Positions 27,900 to 35,892 of a DNA stretch of 45,315 bases are shown here, piece after piece. Below the pieces are notes generated by a model. It saw only the letters and a program-made list of their open reading frames with translations, was not told the DNA's origin and ran no database searches. Location: positions 1 to 45,315 of the forward strand of contig CABMIU010000060.1 in NCBI GenBank assembly GCA_902386385.1, written 5' to 3'. Origin of the DNA: an uncultured archaeon (lineage in GTDB: Archaea; Iainarchaeota; Iainarchaeia; Iainarchaeales; Iainarchaeaceae). The position numbers were made by a program, and so were the translations under genes. Within the stretch, counting starts at the first letter, position 1. Each line of letters opens with the position of its first letter.

Positions 27900-28502
27900 T
27901 TACTCCGTTGCCAGATTCGCCAGCAGCTGCTTGTTTTCAGCAATGCTGTCGCTGATGGCCTGCTCCACGCTGTTCGGTTTCCTGCATGGAACCATATGCT
28001 CCTGCAGGAATTCTTTGATTTGTTTCTTGATTTTCTGCTGATTGGCATTCTGCCAGAAGAACTTTTCGTCTTCAGTTGTCTTGCTTTTCTTCGCATCAAC
28101 ATTCAGTCTGAAATTGTTAAGCCGGAGAAATGAGTCCACACAAACAAAAGCAGTTCTCTTGTTGCCATCCTCAAAAGGATGAACCCTTGGGAAAGTATAT
28201 AAAAAGTTAGACAGGCTATCCAGGAGATTCAAATCAAAGACTGTCGAAACCCAAGATAGCTCATTCATCAATTTGGCGTTTTTTGTTTCAACCATGCCAT
28301 GAATCCGGATTATTTTTTCCCGCGTGAAAATCAAGTCCTTGAGCACAAGAAATTGATTAGGGTTAAAATCCTCCTTTTCTTTTACTATTGATAGATAGTC
28401 CGCAATCTTCTGCCTGGCAAGCTCTGAATAATTAATTTCAGGAAACTCCCGCATAGCACTATACATTTCATCCGGCACTGACAAAGTGATTGTTTTGCTC
28501 AT
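27900..28502 (-). CDS. Fic/Doc-family protein with N-terminal RHH-like domain
   Basis: 200 residues. Residues 1-38 (TITLSVPDEMYSAMREFPEI, then ELARQKIADYL) have the strand-helix-helix pattern of ribbon-helix-helix antitoxins. The Fic domain follows, with helix ILVLK...REKIIRIHG and the catalytic loop HPFEDGNKR at 108-116, intact for AMP transfer. The FIC motif is of the nucleotide-transferase type (Gly-Asn-Lys-Arg) rather than Doc (Ala-Asn-Lys). No inhibitory S/T-x3-E/G-N helix is obvious. If the RHH part binds DNA, this is an autoregulated toxin-antitoxin fusion. A GGTG site 5 nt before the ATG and a TTATATTTAA TATA box at 28541-28550 are visible. Confidence 0.8.
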   Translation of the reverse strand: MSKTITLSVPDEMYSAMREFPEINYSELARQKIADYLSIVKEKEDFNPNQFLVLKDLIFTREKIIRIHGMVETKNAKLMNELSWVSTVFDLNLLDSLSNFLYTFPRVHPFEDGNKRTAFVCVDSFLRLNNFRLNVDAKKSKTTEDEKFFWQNANQQKIKKQIKEFLQEHMVPCRKPNSVEQAISDSIAENKQLLANLATE

Positions 28503-28593
28503 GAAAACACCAAAAATATCAGATTATTTAATGCACATAATTAAATATAATACTTACTACTTGAAGATTCTGGCCAAATACCCAAAACAAGGC

Positions 28594-28947
28594 CTATTTC
28601 TCAATTCTTAAAATAACCCAATCAGAAGCATCCAAACCCATCCCAGAAACAAATGCTTCCAATTCAGAATCAGGAATTGCCTGCAACTGGCCAGGAAACT
28701 GGTGGCCAACGCACCACAGGTGCTTTGACTTTCCCAAAATGGCCTTATGGTCTTTTTCGGATAGAATCTCTTCATCCTCAAGAGTGCGGAATCTCCTGTC
28801 AGTTTTGCATATAGCTTTTGCCAGTGTGCTCTTTCCTGAATATGGAAGGCCAAAAATAAGCAAGTTGGAATTTAGGCAAACCAATCCAAGCGCAATTCCT
28901 TCAAGTTTTGCAGCGTCAAAAATGTCTGAAGAGTTTATGGTTTTCAC
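28594..28947 (-). CDS. Small P-loop protein
   Basis: 117 residues with a Walker A motif GLPYSGKST at 33-41, after two strands. A short acidic segment LEDEEILSEKDH follows, and near the end DASDWVILRIEK. No Walker B or specificity domain is evident, so it is smaller than ordinary kinases; it might be a minimal HPr-kinase-like or nucleotide-kinase-like fold, or a truncated gene. Start is GTG with AGGTG 8 nt upstream. Between it and the Fic gene is an AT-rich promoter. Function unknown. Confidence 0.6.
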   Translation of the reverse strand: MKTINSSDIFDAAKLEGIALGLVCLNSNLLIFGLPYSGKSTLAKAICKTDRRFRTLEDEEILSEKDHKAILGKSKHLWCVGHQFPGQLQAIPDSELEAFVSGMGLDASDWVILRIEK

Positions 28948-29046
28948 GAGCCTTGCACCTCGGGTTTATGCGGGTTTATTTGGCATCAAGATATTGTTGC
29001 CTTGGCTCATTTAAAAACAATTTGAGACCTCATTGCCGGTCCGTAA

Positions 29047-29133
29047 GCCTTTTCTTTTTCTTGAGAAGACCTTGTCCCCTCTGGGGACGAGGCCTCGTGC
29101 CCCTTAGGGCACAAGGAAAAGAAAAAGAACGGC
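29047..29133 (+). repeat. Palindromic repeat cluster 3' of tRNA-Glu
   Basis: Outer arms GCCTTTTCTTTTTCTTG and CAAGGAAAAGAAAAAGAAC enclose two GC-rich hairpins (CTTGTCCCC/GGGGACGAG and CTCGTGCCC/GGGCACAAG). GAGGCCTCGT and ACAAGGAAAA match the cluster after tRNA-Leu. It lies about 26 nt beyond the tRNA 3' end. Confidence 0.8.
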
Positions 29134-29158
29134 TTCGCTGAATCTTGTAAAATAGAAT

Positions 29159-29233
29159 TGCCCTAGACGAGATTTGAACTCGTGTCGTCGGCTTGAAAGG
29201 CCGATGTCCTTGACCGGGCTAGACGACTAGGGC
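29159..29233 (-). tRNA. tRNA-Glu (TTC)
   Basis: Acceptor GCCCTAG/CTAGGGC with discriminator A; anticodon stem TCGGC/GCCGA with loop CTTTCAA (anticodon TTC); T-arm ACGAG TTCAAAT CTCGT. No intron. Flanked on both sides by palindromic repeats. Confidence 0.95.
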
Positions 29234-29239
29234 AACCGC

Positions 29240-29336
29240 ATGCTCCGGTTGGGGGAGCATACGTCTGGCCCATTTTCAATGGGCCGAACCTTTTTCTTTT
29301 CGGTCACGAAAAGAAAAATGCTTGGGAAAAAGAAAA
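29240..29336 (+). repeat. Palindromes 5' of tRNA-Glu
   Basis: Three hairpins lie upstream of the minus-strand tRNA: ATGCTCC/GGAGCAT (about 29239-29261), GGCCCATT/AATGGGCC (about 29267-29284) and CTTTTTCTTTTC, loop GGTCAC, GAAAAGAAAAATG (29290-29320). The last has almost the same stem and loop as the pre-23S copy. Confidence 0.8.
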
Positions 29337-29402
29337 GTGTTATATTAGAAAGGAAACCAAAACGTTTATCAATTCAAGCCAAAATATAAAGGACTCCGCG
29401 GG

Positions 29403-29450
29403 GGCAAAGCCAGGCCCACCGAGTCCCGTGGGAGGCGAGTGTAGGGCAGG
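29403..29450 (-). repeat. Dispersed repeat near eL40, copy 2
   Basis: Inverted, imperfect copy of 21191-21240: reading the minus strand gives CCCTACACTCG, CTCCCACGG and GACTCGGTGGGCCTGGCT. It sits between the tRNA-Glu flank and the eL40 promoter. Confidence 0.7.
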
Positions 29451-29484
29451 TCTGGCGGCGGACCTTTCCGCCGTTATCAATCTG

Positions 29485-29494
29485 GTTTAAAATA
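29485..29494 (+). promoter_or_regulatory. TATA box of eL40
   Basis: GTTTAAAATA lies about 60 nt before the eL40 ATG. Transcription would begin near 29517, leaving a leader of about 35 nt that contains the AGGTG ribosome site. Confidence 0.45.
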
Positions 29495-29550
29495 GTTTCA
29501 CCTTGTGGATTGTTTAGCAAATCTGGGTTTGTTCCAGAAAAGGTGTGCTT

Positions 29551-29721
29551 ATGGCTCTCTTGCCGGTTGCTTCGAAAAGGATTTTCACCGACGTGTGGAT
29601 TTGCATGAGGTGCAACTGCAGGAACAAGGGGCAGAAGGGCAAGCCACCGGCGAAGTGCAGGAAATGCCACTCCAAGAAGCTCAGGCAGCGCAAGAAAGGC
29701 AGGAAGAAGGCGGCGGCGTAA
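29551..29721 (+). CDS. rpl40e: Ribosomal protein eL40
   Basis: A 56-codon gene: MALLPVASKRIFTDVWICMR leads into CNCRN...KCRKCHSKKLRQ. The pattern WICMRCN-x-R-N ... K-C-R-K-C-x-S-K-x-L-R, with paired CxxC zinc ligands and a basic Arg/Lys tail, is that of archaeal eL40 (the non-ubiquitin part of eukaryotic L40). Length of about 50 residues is normal. AAGGTG sits 5 nt before the ATG, and a TATA box about 60 nt upstream. eL40 binds at the base of the factor-binding region of the large subunit. Its TAA lies 1 nt from the stop of the convergent neighbour. Confidence 0.85.
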   Translation: MALLPVASKRIFTDVWICMRCNCRNKGQKGKPPAKCRKCHSKKLRQRKKGRKKAAA

Positions 29722-29722
29722 A

Positions 29723-30385
29723 CTAATCCCCATACATTGCCCTGAACCAACCTTTTTCTTTTATTTTTCTGCCTTGTTCTTCTTTTGCTTTGTCGGAATC
29801 AAACCAGATTTTACTTTTTTCAGCAAAAACCAATTTGTGGCCTAAGCGCAAAGCTTCTGCAGCTTCATCATTCCCTTCCTTTTGAAACTTTTCAATGAGG
29901 CTGTCAATAAGCTTTTTGCCGGGCTTGACCTTTATGCGCTCATAAGACAAAATTGCCGAAACAGCATTCCTGTTGGCCTTGAGCCGTGGGTCTGCCTCAA
30001 ACTCTTTCAAGTGCGAAGCCAGAATTGTTTTTGCCCTTCTTTTCCGGTTCTCTTTTTTCATTAATTCCCATTTTTTCCCCTTGTAAGGTATTTTTCGGCG
30101 GGCATCAAAAGCTTCAAGCGGATGCCTGAATTCAACGCCTCTAATATCATGAAAAAGGGGGCCGGTTGCAACTAATCCACGGGGGGTACCCCCATTGCCC
30201 TGTGTGATAACACGAATGGGCCTTTTTTGGCAAGGCATGGTTGTTTTCGGCGAACTCCTGAAAACCCTTGGCCTGACTTCTGAAGGAAGGGAACCCGCGG
30301 ATGATTCCAGCCTTGAAGTCCCCCTGCTCGCGCTGCGCATGAGGGAAATTTTCCTTCGTTCAAATTTATTCGCCGGATGCACCAT
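29723..30385 (-). CDS. Hypothetical protein, Lys/Arg/Glu-rich
   Basis: 220 residues if begun at the first ATG. The C-terminal 140 residues look genuine: HDIRGVEFRHPLEAFDARRK, then helices rich in Lys, Arg and Glu, ending KIKEKGWFRAMYGD. The first 65 residues are Ser/Arg/Pro-rich and may be untranslated; an internal ATG at 30061 would give a 113-residue protein but would lose the conserved-looking HDIRGVEF part. No membrane helix or known motif. Convergent with eL40. I do not recognise it. Confidence 0.5.
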   Translation of the reverse strand: MVHPANKFERRKISLMRSASRGTSRLESSAGSLPSEVRPRVFRSSPKTTMPCQKRPIRVITQGNGGTPRGLVATGPLFHDIRGVEFRHPLEAFDARRKIPYKGKKWELMKKENRKRRAKTILASHLKEFEADPRLKANRNAVSAILSYERIKVKPGKKLIDSLIEKFQKEGNDEAAEALRLGHKLVFAEKSKIWFDSDKAKEEQGRKIKEKGWFRAMYGD

Positions 30386-30495
30386 GCAAAAAAAACGAGC
30401 CAGACCTATTTAATACTTTCTGGACAAGCTCTCCAAAAATCGCGAAAACCGGCCAACAGGCAACCTAATTAAAAACTTTGGCGCAGGGTTTAGGC

Positions 30496-31500
30496 ATGAA
30501 GTGGCAGCACAAACCAGAAAAGAACCTGGGAAGCATTGGCGCCGGGCATTCGGGTTTTTTCGGCAGCGGCAATAGGCTCCCTGGATTTTCCGCTGGCCCG
30601 GGCAGGCCACGGCCACACGGAATTGGACTTGCAAAAACTTTTGACAACGTTGTCGGCTGGAATCTCACTGAAGGCGCAGTGCGGCACATTTCAATTGTCG
30701 AATTGCTCAGGCCCTTAAACTGCCTGATGGCTTCAGTGGGCGTTTTTGTCGGGTTTTCGGTAGCTAACGGGGCCATGGCATTCACCCTGCCGCTCATGCT
30801 GGGAATGATTTCAGCGTTCCTCATCACTGGCGCGGGTAACCTCATCAACGATTTTTTCGACATTGAAATCGACAGGAAGCAGTGGTCAAAAACCCCGCTA
30901 ACGCGCGGCGACATCAGCCCGATAATTGCGTTCGCAGCGTCAATGATGCTATTTGTTGCCGGCATCCTTGTCGCATTCTTCACGACTCAGGCAGCTTTCC
31001 TCACAGCAATACTGGCCAGCCTAATGCTGATACTTTATTCAGCCGCGATGCAGGGACACAAGTATATCGGCAATGTCGTTGTTGCGGCGGGAACGGCTCT
31101 CACCCTTATTTTCGGCGCCGGCCTCGTGGGCAATTACCTGTGGGCTTCGGTTTTCGCTTTCTCCGCTTTCCTAGCGAACATCGGAAGGGAAATAACGAAG
31201 GACATCGAAGACCTGGAAAAGGACAGGGGCTCGAAGAGGACACTGCCAATGCTCATAAGCTTTGCATGGGTATCGCGTATTGTTTTCAGCGTTTATGCTG
31301 TCGCGATAATAGTCGCTGGCACCGCTTGGTCGAGCGGGATTGTGGGCGGATGGCTTTTCATCGTGCTGCTCATGGCCTCGACAATAACCTTCTTCGTGTC
31401 ATGGGAAAATTTCACGGGGAAAAATTTCAGGGACTCCCAGAAGCTCAGCAAGTACGCGATGGCGATTTCCCTTGCAGCGTTCCTTTCAGTGGTAATATGA
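30496..31500 (+). CDS. UbiA-family prenyltransferase, probable DGGGP synthase
   Basis: Eight or nine membrane helices with both Asp-rich motifs: NLINDFFDIEIDRK (NDxxDxxxD) and REITKDIEDLEKDRG. These bind the Mg-diphosphate of a prenyl donor. In archaea this subgroup adds the second geranylgeranyl chain to make digeranylgeranylglyceryl phosphate, a step of ether-lipid synthesis at the membrane. AATTAAAA about 28 nt before the ATG fits a leaderless message, but the first 60 residues are Gly/Pro-rich and not family-like. A GTG at 30679 with GAAGG upstream gives the usual family start, so that is a serious alternative. Its stop overlaps the next ATG. Confidence 0.8.
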   Translation: MKWQHKPEKNLGSIGAGHSGFFGSGNRLPGFSAGPGRPRPHGIGLAKTFDNVVGWNLTEGAVRHISIVELLRPLNCLMASVGVFVGFSVANGAMAFTLPLMLGMISAFLITGAGNLINDFFDIEIDRKQWSKTPLTRGDISPIIAFAASMMLFVAGILVAFFTTQAAFLTAILASLMLILYSAAMQGHKYIGNVVVAAGTALTLIFGAGLVGNYLWASVFAFSAFLANIGREITKDIEDLEKDRGSKRTLPMLISFAWVSRIVFSVYAVAIIVAGTAWSSGIVGGWLFIVLLMASTITFFVSWENFTGKNFRDSQKLSKYAMAISLAAFLSVVI

Positions 31501-32414
31501 ACAGGGAAGGCATTATTGCAGGGGCAATTTCAGAACTTGAATCGGCGGGCTACTCCGTTGAAACATTCCTCGGCTCGAACAACTGCTTTGACATAATAGC
31601 GAGGAACGGCAAAAAGGCGCTCATAATCAAGGCGTATGAAAACATTGACTCTATAAGGAAGGAACAGGGCGCAGAGCTCAGGAAACTGGCTTCAGTCCTA
31701 GGCGCGGGGTGCATAATAATCGGCGATAGGACAAAGGTTTTCAGCCTCGAGGACGGAACAGTGTATTTCAGGTATGACCTGCCGAGCGTGACCCTTCCTA
31801 CCTTCGTGAAAATCCTTGGAGGGGAGTGCCCCCATGCAATGTATTTCAAGGGAAAGCGCACAGTGGAGATTGACCCCGCGGCCCTCGGGAATGGAAGGGA
31901 ATTCGCTGGCATTTCGGTGGAGGAACTCGCGAGGAAAGTCGGGGTCGCGCCTGAAACGATTTACCGCTTTGAAAAGGGCGCGGCAACCTCGCCCGAAACA
32001 TGCAGGAAACTCGAGAAGGAGCTTCATGGCGCGGTTAAAATGCAGGTAAGCATATTCGGCGAAAGCAGGAAAAGCTTTGAGGATGAGCAGCCTGACGAAG
32101 AACTGCTGGGAAAAGTCCACGACATAGGAATGAGGCTTTCCCTTTTCTGGCACTCCCCGTTCAGGGCGTATGGCGAGCCAGAGAAGGGCATTTTCATCGG
32201 CACGGGAAAGGGCAAAGCGGACATCCCGAAAAAAGCGTTCGAGCTCAGGAAAACAAGCGCCGCGATAGGAAAGGACTCCGTGATAATAACCAAGGAGTAC
32301 AATCACGCATCAATCGAAGGGATACCTGTGATAAAGGAAGAAGAGCTTGAAACAATGAGCAAGCCAGGGGATTTGAGGGAACTGATTTCTGAAAAAAAGA
32401 AGCAGAAAAAATAA
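31497..32414 (+). CDS. HTH-type transcriptional regulator with nuclease-like N domain
   Basis: 305 residues. The ATG overlaps the UbiA stop (ATGA), so the pair is translationally coupled. The N-terminal domain (about 1-115) contains CFDIIARNGKKALIIKAYENID, resembling the restriction-endonuclease-like fold of a conserved archaeal regulator family. A Cro/C1-type HTH follows, ISVEELARKVGVAPETIYRF at about 140-160, and the C-terminal half has IGTGKGKADIPKKAFEL and repeats the alpha/beta fold. Catalytic nuclease residues look absent. It may control lipid-synthesis genes because of its neighbour, which is inference. Confidence 0.8.
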   Translation: MNREGIIAGAISELESAGYSVETFLGSNNCFDIIARNGKKALIIKAYENIDSIRKEQGAELRKLASVLGAGCIIIGDRTKVFSLEDGTVYFRYDLPSVTLPTFVKILGGECPHAMYFKGKRTVEIDPAALGNGREFAGISVEELARKVGVAPETIYRFEKGAATSPETCRKLEKELHGAVKMQVSIFGESRKSFEDEQPDEELLGKVHDIGMRLSLFWHSPFRAYGEPEKGIFIGTGKGKADIPKKAFELRKTSAAIGKDSVIITKEYNHASIEGIPVIKEEELETMSKPGDLRELISEKKKQKK

Positions 32415-32491
32415 TTGCAGTTTGGCCACCACGGGAATAATGAAAATGGCAGAATAAGAAAAGCATATGTTCCTGCAATGCAACAAAAGAA

Positions 32492-33190
32492 TCAGTCTGA
32501 AATGAAATCCTTCACGAACTGGCTTTTCGGCCTCGAGATTATCTGTTTAGGCGTGCCTTCCTGCTCCACTTTGCCATTGCGGAGTACAATGACTTTGTCC
32601 GCGAGCCCGAAAGCATCGCGCAGGTCATGCGTCACCATCAAAACGGTGAGCCCGGTTTTTTTCTGCAGGCTTTTCAGCAAAGCTTTCATTTTCCCCCTCA
32701 GATTGCCGTCGAGGCCATTGAATGGCTCGTCCAGCAAAAGCATTTTAGGGGCAACGGCGATTGCACGCGAAATAGCGACCCTTTTTTTCTCACCGCCGCT
32801 CAAATCAGTGACTCTTCTCTTTTCCATTCCCGCGAGGTGGACCAACTCAAGCGCCTTGGCAACCTTGACATCAATCCCGCTTTCCCTCTTCATGCGGGGG
32901 CCGAAAGCCACATTGCCAAAAATATCTAGGTGCGAGAAAAGGGAATCTCCCTGGAAAACAAACCCCACGTCCCTGTCTTCAGGGAAGACATTCGTGACGT
33001 CCCTGCTGCCAAAAAAAACCTTTCCGTGAGCTGGCTCTTCGAGGCCCGCGATGATGCGCAGCAAAGTGGTTTTTCCGCAGCCGCTCGGCCCGACTATCGA
33101 GAGAAAAGAGCCTGAAGGCACATCGAGCGATAAATTTTCCATCGCCCAGTTGCCAAAGCGGATTGAAATATTTTCCATTTTCAGTTCCAT
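32492..33190 (-). CDS. thiQ: ABC transporter ATPase, thiamine type
   Basis: 232 residues. Walker A GPSGCGKTT (about residue 33), Q-loop VFQGDSL, signature LSGGEKKRVAISRA, Walker B MLLLDEP and H-loop VTHD are all present, so an active ATPase. It lacks the regulatory C-terminal domain of larger sugar-type ATPases. It overlaps the permease gene by 10 nt and is the last gene of the minus-strand unit TPK-binding protein-permease-ATPase. By this context it powers thiamine uptake at the membrane. The symbol is by context; from the sequence alone it could serve iron or another solute. Confidence 0.85.
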   Translation of the reverse strand: MELKMENISIRFGNWAMENLSLDVPSGSFLSIVGPSGCGKTTLLRIIAGLEEPAHGKVFFGSRDVTNVFPEDRDVGFVFQGDSLFSHLDIFGNVAFGPRMKRESGIDVKVAKALELVHLAGMEKRRVTDLSGGEKKRVAISRAIAVAPKMLLLDEPFNGLDGNLRGKMKALLKSLQKKTGLTVLMVTHDLRDAFGLADKVIVLRNGKVEQEGTPKQIISRPKSQFVKDFISD

Positions 33191-34824
33191 TGGAACAGCC
33201 CCGTGCCGGCCCCGTCGGTGCGGCCGGAAAAATGCTCTATTGCATAAAAGCAGATGAAGCTTATCGATATTAAAACAAGGCCCATTGCGGTAGCGGAGAA
33301 CAGGTCAAAAGCCGAAATCAGGCGGTAAATGTAAACCGGCATTGTCGGATAAATGCCGTCATACAGGACAATGACAAAGCCAAGCTCCCCGAGGGAAACA
33401 GCGAATGAAAATGCGAGCGAGGCGAACAATGCATTTTTTATGCGAGGGAGCTGGATTTCCATAAAAACACCGGGCCATGTAGCGCCAAGGGTTCTCGCGG
33501 CATCAACGGCCTCTTTGTCTATTTTTTCGAGTGCTCCGCTTATCAGGCGAAACGCGAACGGGAAAGCGAGCACAGAGTGGCCAATGGCAATGACAAACAG
33601 GTTGCCTGAGCCAAAACCCAGAAAATAGCCAAACCCGAGAGTGATTACGGAAAGCGCTGCCGAGGATGACAACAGCAAGGCAACAAAATTTTCCCCTGAT
33701 TGTCTTAGCGAGGCTAGGAGGCCAAAAAGAGTCGCAGCGAGCGAGGAAATGGATGCAATCACGAGGCTGAACGCCATCGAGTGCAGCGGGGTTGTGCCGA
33801 GCAGACTACGGTTCTGGGAAAATATTTTTTCAAATGCGCGCAAAGTGAAATGCCCGGTGCCCGGCTCGGCAAATGCAGAGATGATTATTGAAAGCATGGG
33901 CAGGGCAATGAAAGCAAAAACCGCGGCAAGGAAAAGCGCTTCCAAAAGCCCTGAAAAACTCGGCAGACGCATTTTTTTTGCCTTGGGCGGGAAGGCCGCG
34001 TGCCTTATTGCAAACATTCTGGAAAACAGGAAGTAAACGGATGCAAATGATGCCAAAAGCACGAACTGGAAAATTGCGAGCACCGCACCGAGCCCGAAGT
34101 CAAGGTTGCGGGAAATCTGGTAATAAATCTCCGTTTCAAAAGTGGGAAAGCCCACGCCGCCAAATGAAAGGACTATCGCAAAGCTCGTGAAGCAGTAAAT
34201 GAAAACAAGGGAAGCGCTCGCGAGGATTGAAGGCAGGAGCTGCGGAAAAGCAACATTCATGAAAACACTGAGCCTGCCTGCGCCGAGGGTCCTTGCAGCC
34301 TCCTCCATCTGCAAATCAGTGTTTTCCCATGCCTCTGAAACAAAACGCATAACCAGCGGGAAGTTGTAGAAAACGTGGCACAAAATTATGCCCCAGAAGC
34401 CGTAAAGGAAATTCACTGGTTCGCTGAAGCCGAAAAAAACCCTCAGGAAATTATTGAGCCAGCCGTTGTTGCCGAAAACAATCACGAAGGAAAGAACCAC
34501 GAGCACTGAAGGGAAAACAAACGGCACCAGGGACAAAGCGCGGAGGGCTTTTTTTAGGGGAAAATCCCTCTTCGCAAGAATGAATGCAGCAGGAATTCCC
34601 AATGCAAGCGAAAAAATAGTAGACACCGCTGCCTGCGAGAAGGAATTCCAAAGAAGGCCCCTGCTTTTCAAAATCACCCCAAGGAGCCTGCCGGCATCAA
34701 ACATCGCCCCGCCTGAAAAAGCAGCAGCATATATTATCGAGAACAGTGGATATGCGAAGAAAACGAGGAAGAAAAAAATGAGGAGCAATTTAGAGTTCAG
34801 CCAGATGACATTATCTTTTCCCAT
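33181..34824 (-). CDS. thiP: ABC transporter permease, fused double domain (ThiP-like)
   Basis: About 547 residues and 12 membrane helices, built of two homologous permease halves. Each half has an EAA-type loop facing the ATPase: EAARTLGAGRLSVFMNVAFP (near 170) and DAARTLGATWPGVFMEIQLP (near 450). ThiP and the FbpB iron permeases share this fused design. I use the ATG at 34824, which overlaps the binding-protein gene by 28 nt; an ATG four codons earlier is possible. It forms the membrane channel for the thiamine transporter, given TPK and a TbpA-like protein in the same operon. Confidence 0.85.
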   Translation of the reverse strand: MGKDNVIWLNSKLLLIFFFLVFFAYPLFSIIYAAAFSGGAMFDAGRLLGVILKSRGLLWNSFSQAAVSTIFSLALGIPAAFILAKRDFPLKKALRALSLVPFVFPSVLVVLSFVIVFGNNGWLNNFLRVFFGFSEPVNFLYGFWGIILCHVFYNFPLVMRFVSEAWENTDLQMEEAARTLGAGRLSVFMNVAFPQLLPSILASASLVFIYCFTSFAIVLSFGGVGFPTFETEIYYQISRNLDFGLGAVLAIFQFVLLASFASVYFLFSRMFAIRHAAFPPKAKKMRLPSFSGLLEALFLAAVFAFIALPMLSIIISAFAEPGTGHFTLRAFEKIFSQNRSLLGTTPLHSMAFSLVIASISSLAATLFGLLASLRQSGENFVALLLSSSAALSVITLGFGYFLGFGSGNLFVIAIGHSVLAFPFAFRLISGALEKIDKEAVDAARTLGATWPGVFMEIQLPRIKNALFASLAFSFAVSLGELGFVIVLYDGIYPTMPVYIYRLISAFDLFSATAMGLVLISISFICFYAIEHFSGRTDGAGTGLFQWN

Positions 34825-35855
34825 TCGGAAATCCACTCCTCCTGCTTCTCCCCGACAAGCTCCGGGTCAAGGGAAAGCTTCTTCACGGGCATCAGGGCAT
34901 ATTCAAATGATTTCGGCAGCTTGACGCTTTGATTTACCGGGAACATGAACTGTGTCAGGGGAATTTCTTCCTGGAACTCATCCGTTAGGGAAAACTCGAT
35001 GAACTCCTCCGCGAGCTTCCGGTTCTTTGCCCCTTTCACAATGCCCATCCCCTCGACCTGCATATAATGCCCCTCGCTGAAGCCAGCGGCGAGGAAATGG
35101 TTATTGTCCTCGAACTGGACGTAATACGGGGGGGAAGTCGCGTAGCTCAGGTAAACAGGGGCCTCGCCCTTGCTGAAGAGGCCCGCAGATTCATCCCAGC
35201 TGGCGGTCACTGTAAGCACACTCGGCTTGAACTTTTTCCAGAATTCCCTGTAACCCGGGTCGCCGTAAACCGCGACAGTCCAGAGCAGGAGTGCGAGCCC
35301 GGGAGAAGATGTCCGGGGGTTCTGTATCAGCACTTTCTTTTCAAGGCGCTTGTCCAATAGGGAATCAAAACCGCTGAGGTTTACATCAACTTTTTTTGAA
35401 TCGTAAACAAACGCGACAAATCCATAATCATAAGGGGTAAGGTAACCTTCATTGTCAAAGCGCAGCTCTTCAGGCACAATAGAAATGTTTTTTGGGGCGA
35501 ATTTTTCAAGAACTCCTGATTCAATGGCCTTTGAGGAAAGGCTGTTGTCAATCCCAATAACCAAATCAGCTCTCGGGTTTTGCTTCTCAAGCTTCAAAAT
35601 GCTGAGCACCTGCCCCGCATCGCCTTTAGCGACCGTTTTCACCTTGCAGTTGCACTTTGCCTCGAACGCCGGAATAACTTTCGGCCCGAGGCCGTATTCG
35701 GAAACCATCGAATCATAAGTGTAAACAACGAGCTCAGGCAGCCTGGTATTCGCCTGCTGCCCAGATGTTTGCTGGCCACTGCCCTGCTGGCTGCATCCCG
35801 CGAGAAATATCGCCAAACCAATGGCAGCCAAAACGATTATCCGTGAAATGCGCAT
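34797..35855 (-). CDS. Thiamine-binding lipoprotein (TbpA/ThiB-like)
   Basis: 352 residues. The signal peptide ends in a lipobox FLAGC, so the protein is tethered outside the membrane. After a Gln/Ser-rich linker come PELVVYTYDSMVSEYGLGPKV, VKTVAKGDAGQVL, DLVIGIDNS, TPYDYGFVAFVYD and IQNPRTSSPGLALLLW. These match the TbpA/ThiB thiamine-binding family in order and wording. It delivers thiamine or its phosphates to the permease encoded next. The ATG is taken at MRISRI; a TTG three codons upstream is weaker. ATTTTTAAG, 30-35 nt upstream, could be an internal promoter. Confidence 0.9.
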   Translation of the reverse strand: MRISRIIVLAAIGLAIFLAGCSQQGSGQQTSGQQANTRLPELVVYTYDSMVSEYGLGPKVIPAFEAKCNCKVKTVAKGDAGQVLSILKLEKQNPRADLVIGIDNSLSSKAIESGVLEKFAPKNISIVPEELRFDNEGYLTPYDYGFVAFVYDSKKVDVNLSGFDSLLDKRLEKKVLIQNPRTSSPGLALLLWTVAVYGDPGYREFWKKFKPSVLTVTASWDESAGLFSKGEAPVYLSYATSPPYYVQFEDNNHFLAAGFSEGHYMQVEGMGIVKGAKNRKLAEEFIEFSLTDEFQEEIPLTQFMFPVNQSVKLPKSFEYALMPVKKLSLDPELVGEKQEEWISEWEKIMSSG

Positions 35856-35892
35856 GCAAACCAAAATGATTCCTGTTGCGCGGGCTTAAAAA

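Noticed and set aside
29374-29733. 120-codon minus-strand frame near tRNA-Glu
   Set aside because: It runs antisense to eL40 and through the dispersed repeat; Leu/Pro/Ala-rich with no motif.
30882-31496. In-frame N-terminal extension of the HTH regulator
   Set aside because: It overlaps UbiA coding sequence in another frame and is Arg/His-rich noise; the ATGA overlap at 31497 is the convincing start.
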